This document shows, in pieces, positions 1 through 12,018 of a stretch of 64,000 bases of DNA. Source of the DNA: Trichaptum fuscoviolaceum (Eukaryota; Basidiomycota; Agaricomycetes; Hymenochaetales; Trichaptaceae); contig CAJSYZ010000004.1 in NCBI GenBank assembly GCA_910574455.1, forward strand, positions 2,170,001-2,234,000, given 5' to 3'. Numbering within the stretch: position 1 is the first letter of the stretch; every line of letters begins with the position of its first letter. The position numbers were made by a program, and so were the translations under genes. The notes below the pieces were generated by a model, which was not told the origin of the DNA, searched no databases, and saw only the letters and a program-made list of their open reading frames with translations.

Positions 1-556
1 ACATACATAGATGGACAATATTTGAATCTGGAATGGTTTCGAGCCTATTCTCCGCTGTCAATTGTGATATTGTTTTGTGTCTAGCTTAGCGAGAGATACA
101 ACACTCACATCGAATGACGGACGGACGATATGGATCTTCGCCGTCATCGCAGAAAACGAGCAAGTTTCTTTGCATAAGATTAACACTAGAGCAACCTTGC
201 AAGGGAAACAGTGGTGAGTAGGGAAGAGACGAGTTGTCCCGAGTTCGTCTCACTGGCACCCAACCCCTTGTTTAAAGTACTCACTGGCACAGCCTGAGGT
301 CATCATCGCCCTAGTGTACGTTAGATTACCTCTTTTGGAGGATGTTTACCGTCAATATATTCACTTCTAGAGGATAATTGCTTAAAGGGGTAGTTATTTA
401 CTGGTTGTTTTGATTGTGGGAGCTTACATAATACTATTATTAGTACTAACAAATTATAGTCCAAATAATTTGCGAACGCTGTGGGTGCACAGCAGAGCCC
501 GCTACCAATGTTGGGTAGTTCTATTACATTTTAGAATGTATAAATTTCTTATATAT

Positions 557-897
557 ACATATGTGACAATGATTATAAGTTATAAGAGTCTTTTTTATGC
601 AAATGAAAGGAGGCCGTCCGCGTCCTCGTCCGGTGCGCTCGCTTTGCTCGCGCCCCCGTTCTCGGACACCGAATCGCACAGAAACCATACATTGTGAATG
701 ATATAAGTAACTTGTAAGTACCAATTTAGTGATTATAATTTATACAAGATATTTTATGTGAAAAGGAAGCTGTGCGGCATCCTTGTCCGCCGCGCTCGCT
801 TCGCTCAACCCGGACACTGTGGACCAAAGTAAACTTACTGTAATTAACTTAATACATCCATTGTAAGCAATTTAAGTAACTTGTAAGTGAACCTAAG
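557..897. repeat. Two diverged tandem units of about 165 bp
   Basis: Units at roughly 557-719 and 728-897 share an AT-rich stretch, then a CG-rich stretch containing GCGCTCGCTT, then an end containing AAGTAACTTGTAAGT. The copies are clearly diverged. No coding potential is visible and the family is unknown. The rest of 1-1340 holds no gene I can support. Confidence 0.5.
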
Positions 898-1343
898 TTC
901 GGCACTTTGTATTTACCGAAAGGCCGGCCTAGACTAAAATCACATGATATTCACGTGATAAATAAGGTTTTGACTGAAAAAAGTGACAATCAGTACGCCT
1001 TTAGAACCCGCTAGGGGTAGCGGGAATCAACCATCCGCGCATATTGCAGTTACTATCCTTTCCTGATACTTCTCACAAGCTTGCATATCCAACTTTCACG
1101 CATTCTTGTCGTTCATCGGGGCATTCCAGACTTTCGCAACCCGGCACGCGTGCGAGAGTGAGGATTGTCGACGAAGCAGAGAGAGCGTAGACTGAGCTCA
1201 GACGGCAAGTTATGGGACCGCATCTCAAACATGGAGTAATTGCCGTTGGTACAAATAAGAACTTGGAGGGCATGCGGTTAGCTAGGATTCTCGCAAGATA
1301 CCGTGTTGATGCTCCAAAGGCCTCGCAGATTTGAGAGAAGTAA

Positions 1344-1484
1344 ATCCACTTGAAGCTAGGGTTGACTGAAAAGCTGGTGCGAGAGGACGATAAGATTTTG
1401 GATTTGAATCACATTATAGGGCCGTGGTTGTATGAGGTGACCCGGATGGATTTCGCGAATAACGGTCATGTTGCGAATGTGTAG
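1344..1484 (+). other. Short coding-like stretch, possible exon remnant
   Basis: An open frame of 46 codons ends in TAG at 1482-1484. Its composition is protein-like ([15 protein letters not shown], then [12 protein letters not shown]). It has no start codon and I found no convincing splice partners. It could be the last exon of a decayed gene or chance. I recognise no family. The region from 1485 to 2042 shows nothing else I can support. Confidence 0.25.
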
Positions 1485-2042
1485 GCACGTGGTACTTCAT
1501 TTTCTCTACAGTACTTTGGTATTGAGGCCTGTTCTTAGAGTGAGGAGGTATGATGTGCTGTCGCACCTGCGTTCTATCCGTAATACTGCGCATGTGGTTA
1601 CAGAAGCGGATGGGCTATCATGCTGCATGAACCCACGCAAGCTTCAGGCCACGAGACCTGACCGCGGCGACAAGATTACTGTCTCTTCGTCAATGTCTTT
1701 GCTGCACAGGTGAGTCTGGTTTCGCGGATGAAACTCACTCATTCTTGACATCTTTCCAGCACTACGCGTGCCGAAACGCAGGACTGTACATCCATAGTGA
1801 CATGTCGCAAGTCGAGCGCATGTGCGTACTCCAGCACCTCACATCACCTGAAGGTCAACAAACGGCGACTGAGGTAGCTCAACGATTTCCACAGGCTTGT
1901 CTGCGTAACTTCATTTCTGGAGAGTCTTCCGAAATAGGAACATCGTTGTTAGCATTTCATGGCCATACGTTGAGTTCCCCGCCGCTATATCGTCCCGATA
2001 TCAACAAAGAGACTGATGGCAACAACAAAGGATGAGCATCAA

Positions 2043-3709
2043 ATGAGAACACTTCTTGTATTCTGCGACGGCACTGGAAAGGACTTCAGAACGGATGCAA
2101 AGCCTACGAATGTGGGCATTCTACGTACGTCTCATCCAAACATTAGCTTGAATAGATGCTCACGGTGCTTATTTTAGACGAAGCTTTCAAGCATGCAAAG
2201 TAAATGAAGCCGTTCATCATGAGAACAGCTACTGACAGTGTATGGAGGTCGGTCAATGGCCATGACATGTACTCGTATTATATAGAAGGTGTTGGTACAG
2301 AGGTCGGCGTTAGTCAGCGACCATTTAACTGGTACCAAAGTACGTCTTCTGGGTTAGTTACAGCCCAGTGAATTGATTTATTTGCTTGACAATCAGAAGC
2401 AACTGGATGCAATATAGGTCAGTGTTCATTGAGCTTTGCATACTATACAGACTTAATAATCCAATGCGCTTTTTCAAGCGGACAAAATTCACGAGGCTTA
2501 CGAATGGATCTGTAAACACTATCATACAGACAACGAAGAGGTAAACATGACACAGATCTGTCTTATTGGGTCCGTTGTCAAACTACTTATGCTTATCCTT
2601 TTCTCACATGCGTCAAGTTTCTCCAGGTGAATATGTATCGATACGGGTCAATTTGAAATTGATGAGAAAAACAACTTGAAACAGGGGAGCTTATACTGTG
2701 CAAAAACTTTCTTGTATTCTGGTATGACGTTTGTTGAACTATGCATTCCTAATTTAATACATACGACTTTAGGAAGAAATAGGCGTCCTGAGGGGAAACT
2801 CGTTAAGAGAGATGAAGCGTTTATGGCCAAAGCTCTTAGAGAAGGAAAGGACTACTAGGGGTGCTTTCTTACGTGGACAGTTCGACGTCTTCTGGCCAGT
2901 GAAGATAAAGTATGTCATCAAGTTTCCTTCATTTGACAAGGCTGATATCTAGAAATAGGTTTATCGGAATCTGGGACTCGGTCGGAGCTATTTGGCGTGA
3001 AGAAAAAATCCTTGGATACGAGGATAGCTATTGTCCAGGGGAGAATTGTGTCGAGGAAGCTGTCCATGCCCTTGCTTTACACGAGAATCGTGACCATTAT
3101 AAACCTAATCTGTGGAATGTGGGAAAACAGATCAACCGGATTGCACAAGTATGTCAGATCACATTTCTTCTTCAATCCCCTTTCACAACCTGAAGATTTA
3201 TTTCAGCTGTGGTTTCCAGGGGCACATTCCCAGGTGGGAGGGGGGACAAGCAGACGTAAATTATCTGACATCCCTCTCTGTTGGATCGTCGTAAGTCATC
3301 CCCTAATCTCTACTAACAAGTAACAGTGATAATACTTATACATGCCTCCGCTTAGTGTAAGCTGTTAGATGCATTACAGTTGAGTTTCCAGGATGTACGA
3401 GTTGCGACGAGCGTGTACGAAGCAGACAAAGAAATCCCGCATGATAGTTGCAGCCGCCAAGGTCTACTTTCAAGCCTTTTCATTCGCCAGAAACGACGCT
3501 TGAGGAACGGAGATGTCGATGGACACTTTTTCCATGTAAGCGTATTTGAGCACCAAGCCGAGTCAAGGCGGCTGGTAAAAATCTGTCGTGGCACTCCGAG
3601 TCAGCCTCAAGAACTTGTGACAGACGACCATTTAATCTGTCTTTGCAACCGCCCCGAGCAAATTGTTCAACGCTCTGACTTGGAATGGAACTTTATGACT
3701 TTATCGTAA
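2043..3709 (+). CDS. DUF2235 alpha/beta-hydrolase-like protein, 11 exons, 377 aa
   Basis: The inferred exons are 2043-2124, 2178-2199, 2239-2339, 2397-2417, 2479-2569, 2618-2626, 2685-2721, 2773-2909, 2953-3148, 3207-3290 and 3356-3709. They total 1134 nt and stay in frame. The order of motifs is that of the DUF2235 family (alpha/beta hydrolases that include the Tle1 type VI phospholipase effectors): LLVFCDGTG at the N-terminus, a VGTE segment, the nucleophile motif GFSRGAYT, FIGIWDSVG, HALALHENR, then WFPGAHSQVGG. The GFSRG motif exists only if a 9-nt exon (2618-2626) is spliced in, and every join keeps phase. Family members in fungi are mostly of unknown substrate. The last exon is divergent. 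The family call is firm; exact borders of the small exons are inferred. Confidence 0.85.
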
Positions 3710-4284
3710 TGTAGCAGTAGTAAATTATAAAGTAGTTACGAATGTTTCACGATGCTTGCTCACATTGTGGACGATACCGCGAGTGCTTCCCTCTCGAATT
3801 CAGTTCTTCTTCCCACAATTCGTTGTCTATCTGTCCGTACAATTGAGAGTATGTATGTAGCCCTCCCTGGACGCATCAACCGTGAGCTAGACTGTCGGTA
3901 ATTACAGGCGAGGATGCCAAGAGTATCTGATTTTCACCCCCCTCTACTACAATGGTAACTCTGATGTCAGTGTTGCTTTCATCAGCGTTGTCAAACTTGT
4001 GGTCATGATTGACAGAGGCCTGATTGCCTATTAGTAGTAATGGTGGGTCTTGGGACAATCGAGCAAGTAAGTATCAGATCTCCAGAAAAACCGAGAACAT
4101 TGTCGCAAGAATGCGTTCATAGCTGAGTACAAGAAGATTTAAACAGTTTGAGAGATTGGACACTCCGCATCCTCCTTGGTGGAAATAATCCGCCAGTGGC
4201 AGCTCGTGCCGCCAGTTCGCTCTGGCACAGCCGGCGGCGATTCGGAAAAGGTCGATGCCAGCCTCATCTTAGAACTTGAACCTA
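3710..4284. other. Intergenic, nothing recognised
   Basis: Only short unsupported open frames on both strands. I see no repeat structure or RNA gene. Confidence 0.5.
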
Positions 4285-4735
4285 GGGCTCGCCAACCGTC
4301 CCGTAATTTACGGTTTACGGGACGGTTACGGTACGGCCGTAACGTACTAACAGCTTTTAGATGGAAAAATTTACGGCCGTATTTGTACGGCCGTAACCGT
4401 ATCGGGAGCCTAAATTACGTTCCGTATATGGTTACGGTACGGGTCCGAGCTGCTGAGTGCTGAAGTCAGCTGATGTGAGCTATTTTCGGACATAAAGCCC
4501 CACTCCGACGCCGAAGGCACCTGTTTGTCCAGTTTGTCCGCGCTATTATCATCATTTCTATACTTGGAGTTGTCTGTATATACTCACAACAATTATTACA
4601 TAATAACTTTCATTTATTTATATGCCTGTTTGGTACTTATTTACCCTTTTAGTGCGGTTCTCTAAAAACATCTTCCATGCTACCGTAACAAACCGTACTG
4701 CCGGCGTATACGGCCGTAATACGTCCCCGACTCTG
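4285..4735. repeat. Cluster of TACGGCCGTA-type palindromes, possible hAT-like MITE
   Basis: The words TACGGCCGTA, TTACGG and CCGTAA recur at about 4300-4445 and again at 4680-4725, around a plain AT-rich centre. The outer edges read TAGGGCTCG on the left and, on the opposite strand, CAGAGTCGG on the right, loosely similar to hAT ends, which often carry subterminal repeats. I could not find a convincing 8-bp target duplication, so the boundaries and class are tentative. Confidence 0.35.
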
Positions 4736-5368
4736 GCTTCTTCAACATCTATGTATCTCTACTAAAAGTGCCAACCTTTCTATATTCCTGCTGTACTGCG
4801 ACTCCAGCACACGAAGAGCTCATAAATTCCGGGGAAGCCGTCTAAGGCTGGTACTGCTGGTAGTAGGACCGATCTCCCGCCACTTCGCTGAGTTGGTGGT
4901 GCAGTTGCTGGAGTAGCTCGCCATCCTGCACTGTCGTCAGACTGGGCCTGGCATATCACCGATGGCCTGGCTAACTGAGTCAGAGTCTCTAGCACATTGA
5001 CAACGACGAGTGTAGTGCGTGATGTCAAAGCAACGATGGTGTTTAGAGGGAAACCGATATGGCTCTGGAGTTCGTTTATGAAAGGCTAGATGATGGATTC
5101 GGGAGTGGGACCAGGAAAAATTACAGGTGAACACCTAAACCAAGTCCATCATTCTTCTCTTCCGCGCTCGTCTTCAAGATTCCCTCGCTTCAGCATGGAA
5201 GCAGCTGCCACATGTCATTTAATAGACATGTCGCCTCACCTGACGGGCTGATACAACACATTCATTGCGTACCAACCACAAGCAGTCTGCTTCCGCGTCG
5301 GAAAGGCTGGAGGTATAAGAGGTAGATCATTGATCACCTCTGAGACGGTCAAGACACAATTTTCTCCC
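4736..5368. other. Intergenic, nothing recognised
   Basis: No coding frame with support on either strand. Probably the upstream region of the gene starting at 5369. Confidence 0.45.
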
Positions 5369-6118
5369 ATGGTTGAACTCCCCACTGTCGAGGAGATCCT
5401 CAAGGTCAGATGTATCCCTCCCGCTTTTCAGGAAGCTTGGGAGAAATCATTCATAGATAAAGCCCACTGTTGTGAACAAGGAGGTTACATCTATGCAGGT
5501 GCGCCTAGTAATCTCCTGGTATTCCTAGTTCAACAGCTCATCACCTCCTTCAGATCTAAATGGTGATAATCCGAAAACCAAACTGGTTGTTGTCCCTGTG
5601 GGCAGAGATAAAACCAAAACAGATTCTCAACGAAACCCTACGGGTAACTTGTCCATTGATTTGAACAATCCACACACGGAAAACAACTGGATCCTTGGTA
5701 TTTACTTGACGAACAACTATCTTTGACATTTTCTCATTAATTCTATCCAGTCGCGAACTTCCACACACATCCCCTCCATCCGATCGTCAAAGGCAATGCC
5801 TACCCATCCAAAGCAGATAAGGAGAACGCGTGGTTTCGACAGGTCCCTGGTATAGTTATCTCCCGCGAAGGCATCGTCAAGTACGGCGTACGCAACCGTA
5901 CGGACATGCGAAACCGAAGCAAGGGGGGATACCCTCCTGAGCCACCGGGTCCGATGCAGTATCTTTCAGAAGAACTTATTCTTAATACGCGTCCTAAGAC
6001 AGCCCGGTGGCAGTGGGAGCCAGATGCCTCAGTACAGTGGTTCAACGGCGAAGAGGTTCAGAATGATGTCGAAGGAGTGCTCGAGGACAAGAATGGAGAT
6101 GACGAAGATGGCAATTGA
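5369..6118 (+). CDS. JAMM/MPN-like metalloprotease-fold protein, 213 aa
   Basis: The inferred exons are 5369-5498, 5554-5697 and 5751-6118 (642 nt), with GT-AG introns of 55 and 53 nt and all phases matching. The sequence shows a JAMM-like set: a Glu in EQGGYIYAG, then NFHTHP, and an SxxD (SKAD) about ten residues on, which is the order of zinc-binding and catalytic residues in the JAMM motif. After this come PGIVISREGIVKYG and an acidic C-terminus. JAMM proteins remove ubiquitin-like tags or act as self-cleaving parts of bacterial effector systems. Which of these applies here is unknown. The ATG at 5369 is the first in frame. The fold call rests on the motif alone. Confidence 0.7.
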
Positions 6119-7296
6119 TGACACGGTATGGAACACCCTTGAAGTTGTTGCCTATGACGAGTTCTTCGGAGAGGCCCTTTTGTGATTGATAAATAACGCC
6201 GAATCTCAACATTCCTCTAAATTTGGTTTAATCAACTTTATCCTGTGTCAGTATGAAGTACTTCTTCCGGTTTCATGTTCTGTGATATGTCAAACATGTA
6301 CATGGAATAGCAGAGCTTTAATGTTCGAATATCCTCGGTCTGCAATACGTGGCTGCATCGCGATTGTATGCAGTACATATGTATACACCGGGCAACACAC
6401 TCAGGTTCTAACAGGCTGGAATTAAAAGAATATGTCAGGTAATCTCAGACGTGAATATTCTCGCTGAACGATGAGGTACAGTTATTGTATGTAGTAACTA
6501 TATACATCAAAGATAGATGTCGATCTGGTACTTCTTGAGGCTTAGTCTTATTGGAACCTTAGCAACATTCATAAGGCTGTATTCGATTAGGAGCCCTCGC
6601 AAGAGTCTGCGCACGAAGAAATGCGGTTCTGAAAATAGCAAGGAAGCAAGGGAGAAGGGCACCACACACCATCAAGTATCATGCGAGAGGAGGAGTGTGC
6701 CATTGCGTTGCTTGATTCGGTTACTATTACTTTATACCATTCTAAATGATCACAGTCTCGGAGCGGCATTCATAAATTTCTCGCTATTGTGGTCACCTAT
6801 CGAGACCGTCTTCGGGAATCTCATGCCCGGCACTCAGTTCACCGACTTAAAATGGCACATGGGAAGCAGATGAAGCTCTAGTGACTACCAATGGTTCAGC
6901 TCTTGAGATTGCGCGGCTACGGCGGAGGTGTCTGGCGACGGATCAGTAAAAATGCTTTGACTGGATTGAACTTACTAGAGTTGTGTAAGCTGTGTAGATT
7001 GGATGATAATTTGGTTATTGCATTTGTTAGTTATAAGATGTGTTTTCGAGATAGTTAAAGCTAGAATCACAGCAGCCTGTCTGTTTATAAGAATTGAAAA
7101 ATTACAGCTTTGTATCAAAGGTGCCCGGGAACACTCAATATAGATTGTCATCAAAGTAACAATCTCTGTCCAAAAGTCTACATTAACTTGAACAAAGAGT
7201 AATCCAACGGTCCCTCAACGAAGGTACTAGAATCATTTTCTTGTATGTTTGGGGCCAGTCATTCCGGCCATACATAGTACTCCGGCGCGCCGGATG
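6119..7296. other. Intergenic, no gene seen
   Basis: Open frames on both strands look non-coding. The right edge (7297) is the proposed left terminus of the giant transposon. Confidence 0.5.
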
Positions 7297-7324
7297 CATC
7301 AGGGAAACTTCCTTTTGCTTACGG
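7297..7324 (+). repeat. Left terminal inverted repeat of the giant element
   Basis: Starts CATCAGGGAAACTTCC. It matches the reverse complement of 47613-47640 at all but a few positions, with one single-base gap. Confidence 0.6.
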
Positions 7325-7480
7325 CGACTGACGCGTCCTGACGCGTCCTGATTTGGCTGGCACCTGTCTGAAGGGTCGCTACTTCGTCTGAAAATACACT
7401 GATTGCCTTATCTCACTAAAATAAGGAGTGTTTCAGGATGCAAGCCGTCTCTCAGTGCATCAGAATGCAAGTCAGGATTT

Positions 7481-7495
7481 CAGTGCTCAAGTGTA
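7481..7495 (+). repeat. Subterminal 15-mer CAGTGCTCAAGTGTA, left copy
   Basis: An exact inverted partner lies at 47405-47419, and a diverged further copy at about 47303-47318. Subterminal repeats of this kind serve as transposase binding sites in CACTA elements; that role here is inferred. Confidence 0.6.
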
Positions 7496-7859
7496 ATACA
7501 TCAGGAATCGCTTACTAGTACGGCGGCTGTCCTGAAGCTTCAAGTTCCTTACTAGTAGTAAATGGGTTGAAGTGTTGCCTGGCTGCCTGATGGCCTTAGA
7601 ACACGGCGTTTCAGGACAAAATCAGTGCATAAGGAGGAAAGTTACACATCAGGCGCTAAGCCAGGCTCAAGTGAGATTTAAGCACGAGCGTGCACAGTTC
7701 AAGTAAAATGGCAAGTACAAGATAAGTTCATCAGCAGATTCAGTATAGAAGTCAAAGCCACCACTCATTACATGTGTATCTTAACAAGCTACATTAATTT
7801 GATATCAATGCCCATGCACTCCAACACGCCCATCTGACCCGGAAAGCTCACCAGCTGGA

Positions 7860-8230
7860 CCTGCTACAGGTCGACTGGTTGTTGAGAAGTTGCGGGTGAA
7901 GACATGGACGCCGGGAGGTTCAGACGGCTGGCCTCACTGTCGCTCGTCCTGATCGTGGGTCCGCAGAGAGTCTTTCCGTAGCAACTTGAATACGGTTTGC
8001 TCTTGTCAAGACCCGGCGGACGCACATTATTTCGATCCGCCCCTTGAGCTCTGACCCGTGCGCGCAACTCGGCAATCTGAGTGCATGTTCAGGAACAGGC
8101 GGCTTTGGAGCGCAAGGGGCGGGCCACCCAGCGGTCAGCATATAACGATGATATGCTGACGGAGCAGGCCTGCAACTTGCCTTTGCATGTGGCAACTGTA
8201 ATCCAGAGGCTTTCGCCTGAGACCCTCCGA
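7860..8230. repeat. Diverged duplicate of the 10060-10405 segment
   Basis: The block shares long stretches with 10060-10405, for example GTCAAGACCCGGCGG, GCGCACATTATTT-like and CCAGCGGTCAGCA words, in the same order and orientation. In the second copy the segment adjoins the 5' part of the PAK kinase pseudogene. The first copy therefore looks like a partial duplicate that lost the kinase part. Confidence 0.6.
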
Positions 8231-8539
8231 CCAGACCCTCAACTTCACGAACCTTCGTCTTGTCATCAAGAGCGTATCAATCATTCTGCTCACCTTTTTC
8301 TTTCAAACATACAAACCACCGGATTTCCTCTGTGCTTCTCTTTCCCAACTCGGACTAACACTCTCTTGTTTTCGAGCACCGATTCCGATCCAAAGGTTTT
8401 CGATTTAGACTCTTCAAGCAGTGCCCCAACCTTGCGAACCTTCGTCTACTCTACCTCAAGAGTGCGCCTATTCTGGTCTGCGCATCTTCCAATTTCTACT
8501 GCATTGATTCCGTTCTCTGTCTTTCCCGCATCATGACTG
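8231..8539. other. No supported gene
   Basis: A long plus-strand open frame crosses this stretch, but its composition is S/T/F/L-rich without recognisable domains and it overlaps the diverged repeat. I do not call it a gene. Confidence 0.35.
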
Positions 8540-8874
8540 CCCTCTCCTCCTCAAATGTCTCCTTACAAACTTCGGCTTTGCGCTGCCACTCAACAACCTG
8601 GTGTTTAGTATACCAAGCGCTTGCTCTTGACCTTTTGATGTCATCGGAAAGCGTCTGCGCACGAAGCATGGTGAGAAAGCATGTCGCCTAGATGCTCTCC
8701 CTCCTCCACCTCCTTCTCGAGTTTCTTCTTTGCGACCATAAGTTGCCTCTCAAGCGTCCTGATTGATGTCCGAAGGTTGTTCGACCGCTCGAACTCCTTC
8801 GCCTGCTGTATTTCTTCAAGAACTCTTGCTATACCGCAGAGAACGTTAGCAAGACCAATGAAAAAAATGTGCAT
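8540..8874 (-). pseudogene. Coiled-coil protein fragment
   Basis: Two minus-strand frames give strongly heptad-like peptides: one with RVLEEIQQAKEFERSN and RTLERQLMVAKKKLEKEVEE, then, after a frame change near 8670, one with VVEWQRKAEVCKETFEEER. The frame change and the lack of a start suggest a decayed fragment of a longer coiled-coil gene. An unrecognised intron is the alternative. It lies directly downstream of the kinase pseudogene and could belong to the same captured segment. Confidence 0.4.
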
Positions 8875-10130
8875 TCACATACGTCCAATCGTTGTTTGCG
8901 AAGGCCTGACTGTAACATTGACACACAAGCAAACACTCAGAAAGCTTTTCAGTTCCCTACAAATAGTATCGGGTGTCTTAAGAGAAGGTGTTCCATTTGT
9001 AGCAATGAGGTACAAGACCTTCAGCAATTCCTTGTCCAGGTATAGAGGTTCAGTCTCAATCATTTCGATAACCATGATACCGAGAGACTACTAGATGTCA
9101 ACCTTTTTTGTTTGGCAACCTCCGGACCCATCCAGTACGGTGTGTCAACCATTGATGCGCACTGATTTCTGGTCCGTAAGTTTGGCACAGAAACCAAAGT
9201 CGGCTGCAAGTAACAAAGTACCCTCTTCAGCAAGTTGGGAGATAATCATTACGGGATAACCCACTGATTTTGACACAACTGTGTGCATTTAAAAAGCAAG
9301 TAACCGACTTGCTATCACGATGAATAATATGCTGTTCGTGAAGATGACAGAGCCCTTGCACATCTTAGAAATTAGACAGACTATAGTTAAAACAGATTCA
9401 AAATGATACATAATGAAGCATGCATACCTCAAGGCAAATACTAGAGATGTGTTCCTCTTCTGGTTGATTATTCTCAATGATATCTATGCGAGCACCACCT
9501 TCCACTAATTCCATAACGACCATTCTTTTTGACAAGATAAGTTTCAAGGTAATCGGTAATGTTGGGGTGCTAAGATATTTTCATAACGAGAATTTCGATG
9601 AAAAGTAGCTCGATGCGCGGCTGGCGGGAGAGATCAATCTCCTTGACCACAACTTTTTTGCCATTTACAGGATGTTTTGCAACATAGACCTGCCCAGATG
9701 CACTGAAGAACTCATTTAGATAATAATTTCAGAGTGAATCAGTTTTATACTCACCCTTGACCAGCCTTCTTAGTTTTGCTATATTGCAACTTCGGATTGT
9801 CGGGACTGACCACACTTCTCGTCTTGTCCATGATCTGTGCCTCTGACATGGTGCTGATCCTCCAATCCTTCTCCCTCGCCTTCTCCAACTCCGCGGTTGC
9901 AGCAACTCCCTGCCATCATCCGCCGAAGTCACAGTCACAATCGCCGGCTGTTGATTAGCATTATCCTTCGAAAGTTTATTCATAGGCTTCAGCGATTTAA
10001 CCGATGATGGTCCAGCAAGAGCACCGGTTGAACCTGCGACGGATTGACTGGCTGGTTGAGAAGTCGCAGGTGAAGGCTTGGACGGCAGTAGGTTCGGATG
10101 GCTGGCCTCGCTGATGCTCGACCTGATCAC
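8875..10130 (-). pseudogene. Decayed PAK/Ste20-type Ser/Thr kinase
   Basis: Read on the minus strand, the order of a p21-activated kinase is visible: WRISTMSEAQIMDK just before the kinase domain; a glycine loop GQGASGQVYVAKH formed across an intron that ends near 9707; a lysine region VVVKEIDLSRQPR; HIIHRD in the catalytic loop (the DIK has become DSK); an ADFGFCAKLTDQKS activation segment; and C-lobe residues EMIETEPLYLDKELLKVLYL. It is broken by an in-frame TAG after VMKIS (CAG to TAG would explain it), further stops around the catalytic and activation loops, and several frame changes. Members signal downstream of Cdc42/Rac. This copy cannot encode an active kinase and is probably captured or relic DNA in the giant element. 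Confidence 0.8.
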
Positions 10131-10405
10131 AGGTCAACAGAGAGTCTTTCCGTATCGCTATGGGTCGTTCTTGGTCAAGACCCGGCGGGCGCACATTATT
10201 TTGATCCGGCCCATGAGCTCTGACGGGTGCGCGCAAAACAGCAGAGCTGAGTTCAGGGACAGGCAGGCGGCTTGGGAGCGGGTGTCCGCCCAGCGGTCAG
10301 CAGAGGACGTTAAGGTGCTGGCGGAGCAGGAGGCATGCAGTGGCCTGCAAGGCATTTGGCAAAAGCGGAAGCGTGGGGCGAGACCCCGCAGAGGTTGTGT
10401 TAGCA
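10060..10405. repeat. Second copy of the 7860-8230 segment
   Basis: Same word order as the first copy with perhaps a quarter of positions changed by eye. It overlaps the 5' part of the kinase pseudogene. Confidence 0.6.
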
Positions 10406-12018
10406 TGTTGAGAAATGACGAAACCCGTGGCACGAGCTGCTATGAAGGCGGTGGATATCGATGGCTTGCCATTCACAGTCTTGACGAATCATCCGAGGGC
10501 GACATCCAACCCGCCATTTGTAGAAGATGAGCCAGCTATACCTGTTCCTGCGTTAATCGGGGAGCAGACGGGGAAGGACCATCAAAGATAGAAAGCGAGT
10601 TTGACGGAGATGCACCTCCTGATCGCGCTTCTGGAGATTTGTGTAAGATTTCAAAACATCGAGAACAGCCTGAGGAGCACGGGGCAGTGTGATCGTAGAC
10701 TTGGTCAACAACGTGTGGTAGTACCAGAGTTGGAGTCATTAGCACGCATGAGATTCGTCGTCATTCCTGAAGGATAAGTAAACGCACGTGTCCATCATTT
10801 TAAGAACGAGACAGCACGGCTACATACTACAGTAGTAGTACTACTACTAGTATGCACACGCTTGATATATTTGACACTACATCTGTTAGTTTGAGGAGAC
10901 TTTGTCGTTGAGCAGCCTTTAATGCATATGCTCGTTAGTTTGAATAATAGGAAATAAATAGGAGTGTCGCGGACCTTCAAGTTGTTTGTGTGGAAGGTTA
11001 ATTGATGTCTGCTCCGAGTCCTTGCCAGTGAGAACCATCCACTTGCAAATCCAGAACTTAAACAAACTAGTGAAAGCATCCTCCTTCACGCTTGCCCATC
11101 CCATCCTCACAATGTCGCTAAGCGATGGGTTAGAATTGGGACAAATTAGAGACGGCCCCATTCTGCTGTACACGTAGCGTAACTCGGAGACGGCAAAGGT
11201 TGTGAGAAGGCAAAGGATGTCTTGATACTGTTTGACACGAGCGTTGACGAGCCTAGTATGTGATACGCTGCTTGATCTGTATAACGCTGCTGTGGAGCTT
11301 GCCAGTGGGGGGGCAGGGAGGGTCGGTCTGAACAACGTTGCTGTCATTTCAAGTCGATGGTATGGCATGGTGACTACGGCCAGTGTTGAGCATCTTCAAT
11401 GTCCACCAAGTACTATGCCTGTGGTAGCAACAACTTGAAGTTGAAGTCGACAACTGAGTGCCAGCCTGCCAGGTGAGTGCCACAACTTCAAGTTGAACTT
11501 GAAGTCACCGTGACCGGCGGCGTGCCAGTGAGCCTGAGTGACTCCGACTCAGACATCACTGGCAGAAGAATTTGCCGTCCATGTCCTCTTCTTCATCTTG
11601 CTCCCCGGAACATTGAAGGGATGAAGTAGTGATGTTGAAGGCAACTTGAGCCAGAGGAACTTTAACACGGTGTATGTCCCCGAAATGTTAAAGTAGAAGC
11701 ACAACACAAACACTGGCAAGCCTTCGGGTACTACTAGTACTAGTAGTAGGCTAGTACTAGTAGATACTCCTGGCAGCCTGGGGATGCGCTGCATCGTATG
11801 AGATGTGGTGATCAGTATTTACAGAATATTCTTCAAGTTGAAGGTCATATCATCACACAATCAAGCAAGACATAGGCGTTTTATTCAAGAAAAAGACGAC
11901 ACATCATTGTTTACTATTATCGGAAAGAAAGACAAAGTCGAAACATCATTGTTTATCAGGAAGACAGATAGACTCAACGAAGTTTATACCGTGACCATAT
12001 ACTACGGGTAGTAGTATA
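10406..12018. other. Non-coding spacer with palindromic words from about 11,370
   Basis: No gene is supported. From about 11,370 onward the spacer contains CACTGGCA/TGCCAGTG, AACTTGAAGTT and TACTAGTAGTA words like the other spacers of the element, including a TACTAGTACTAGTAGTAGG run near 11,730. Confidence 0.5.

Noticed and set aside
2178..2239. In-frame TAA in the DUF2235 gene, suggesting a pseudogene
   Set aside because: A 39-nt GT-AG intron at 2200-2238 removes it and restores phase and the family motif order.
11100..11440. Overlapping open frames on both strands near 11.1-11.4 kb
   Set aside because: No domain, no supported splice structure, and they overlap each other on opposite strands.
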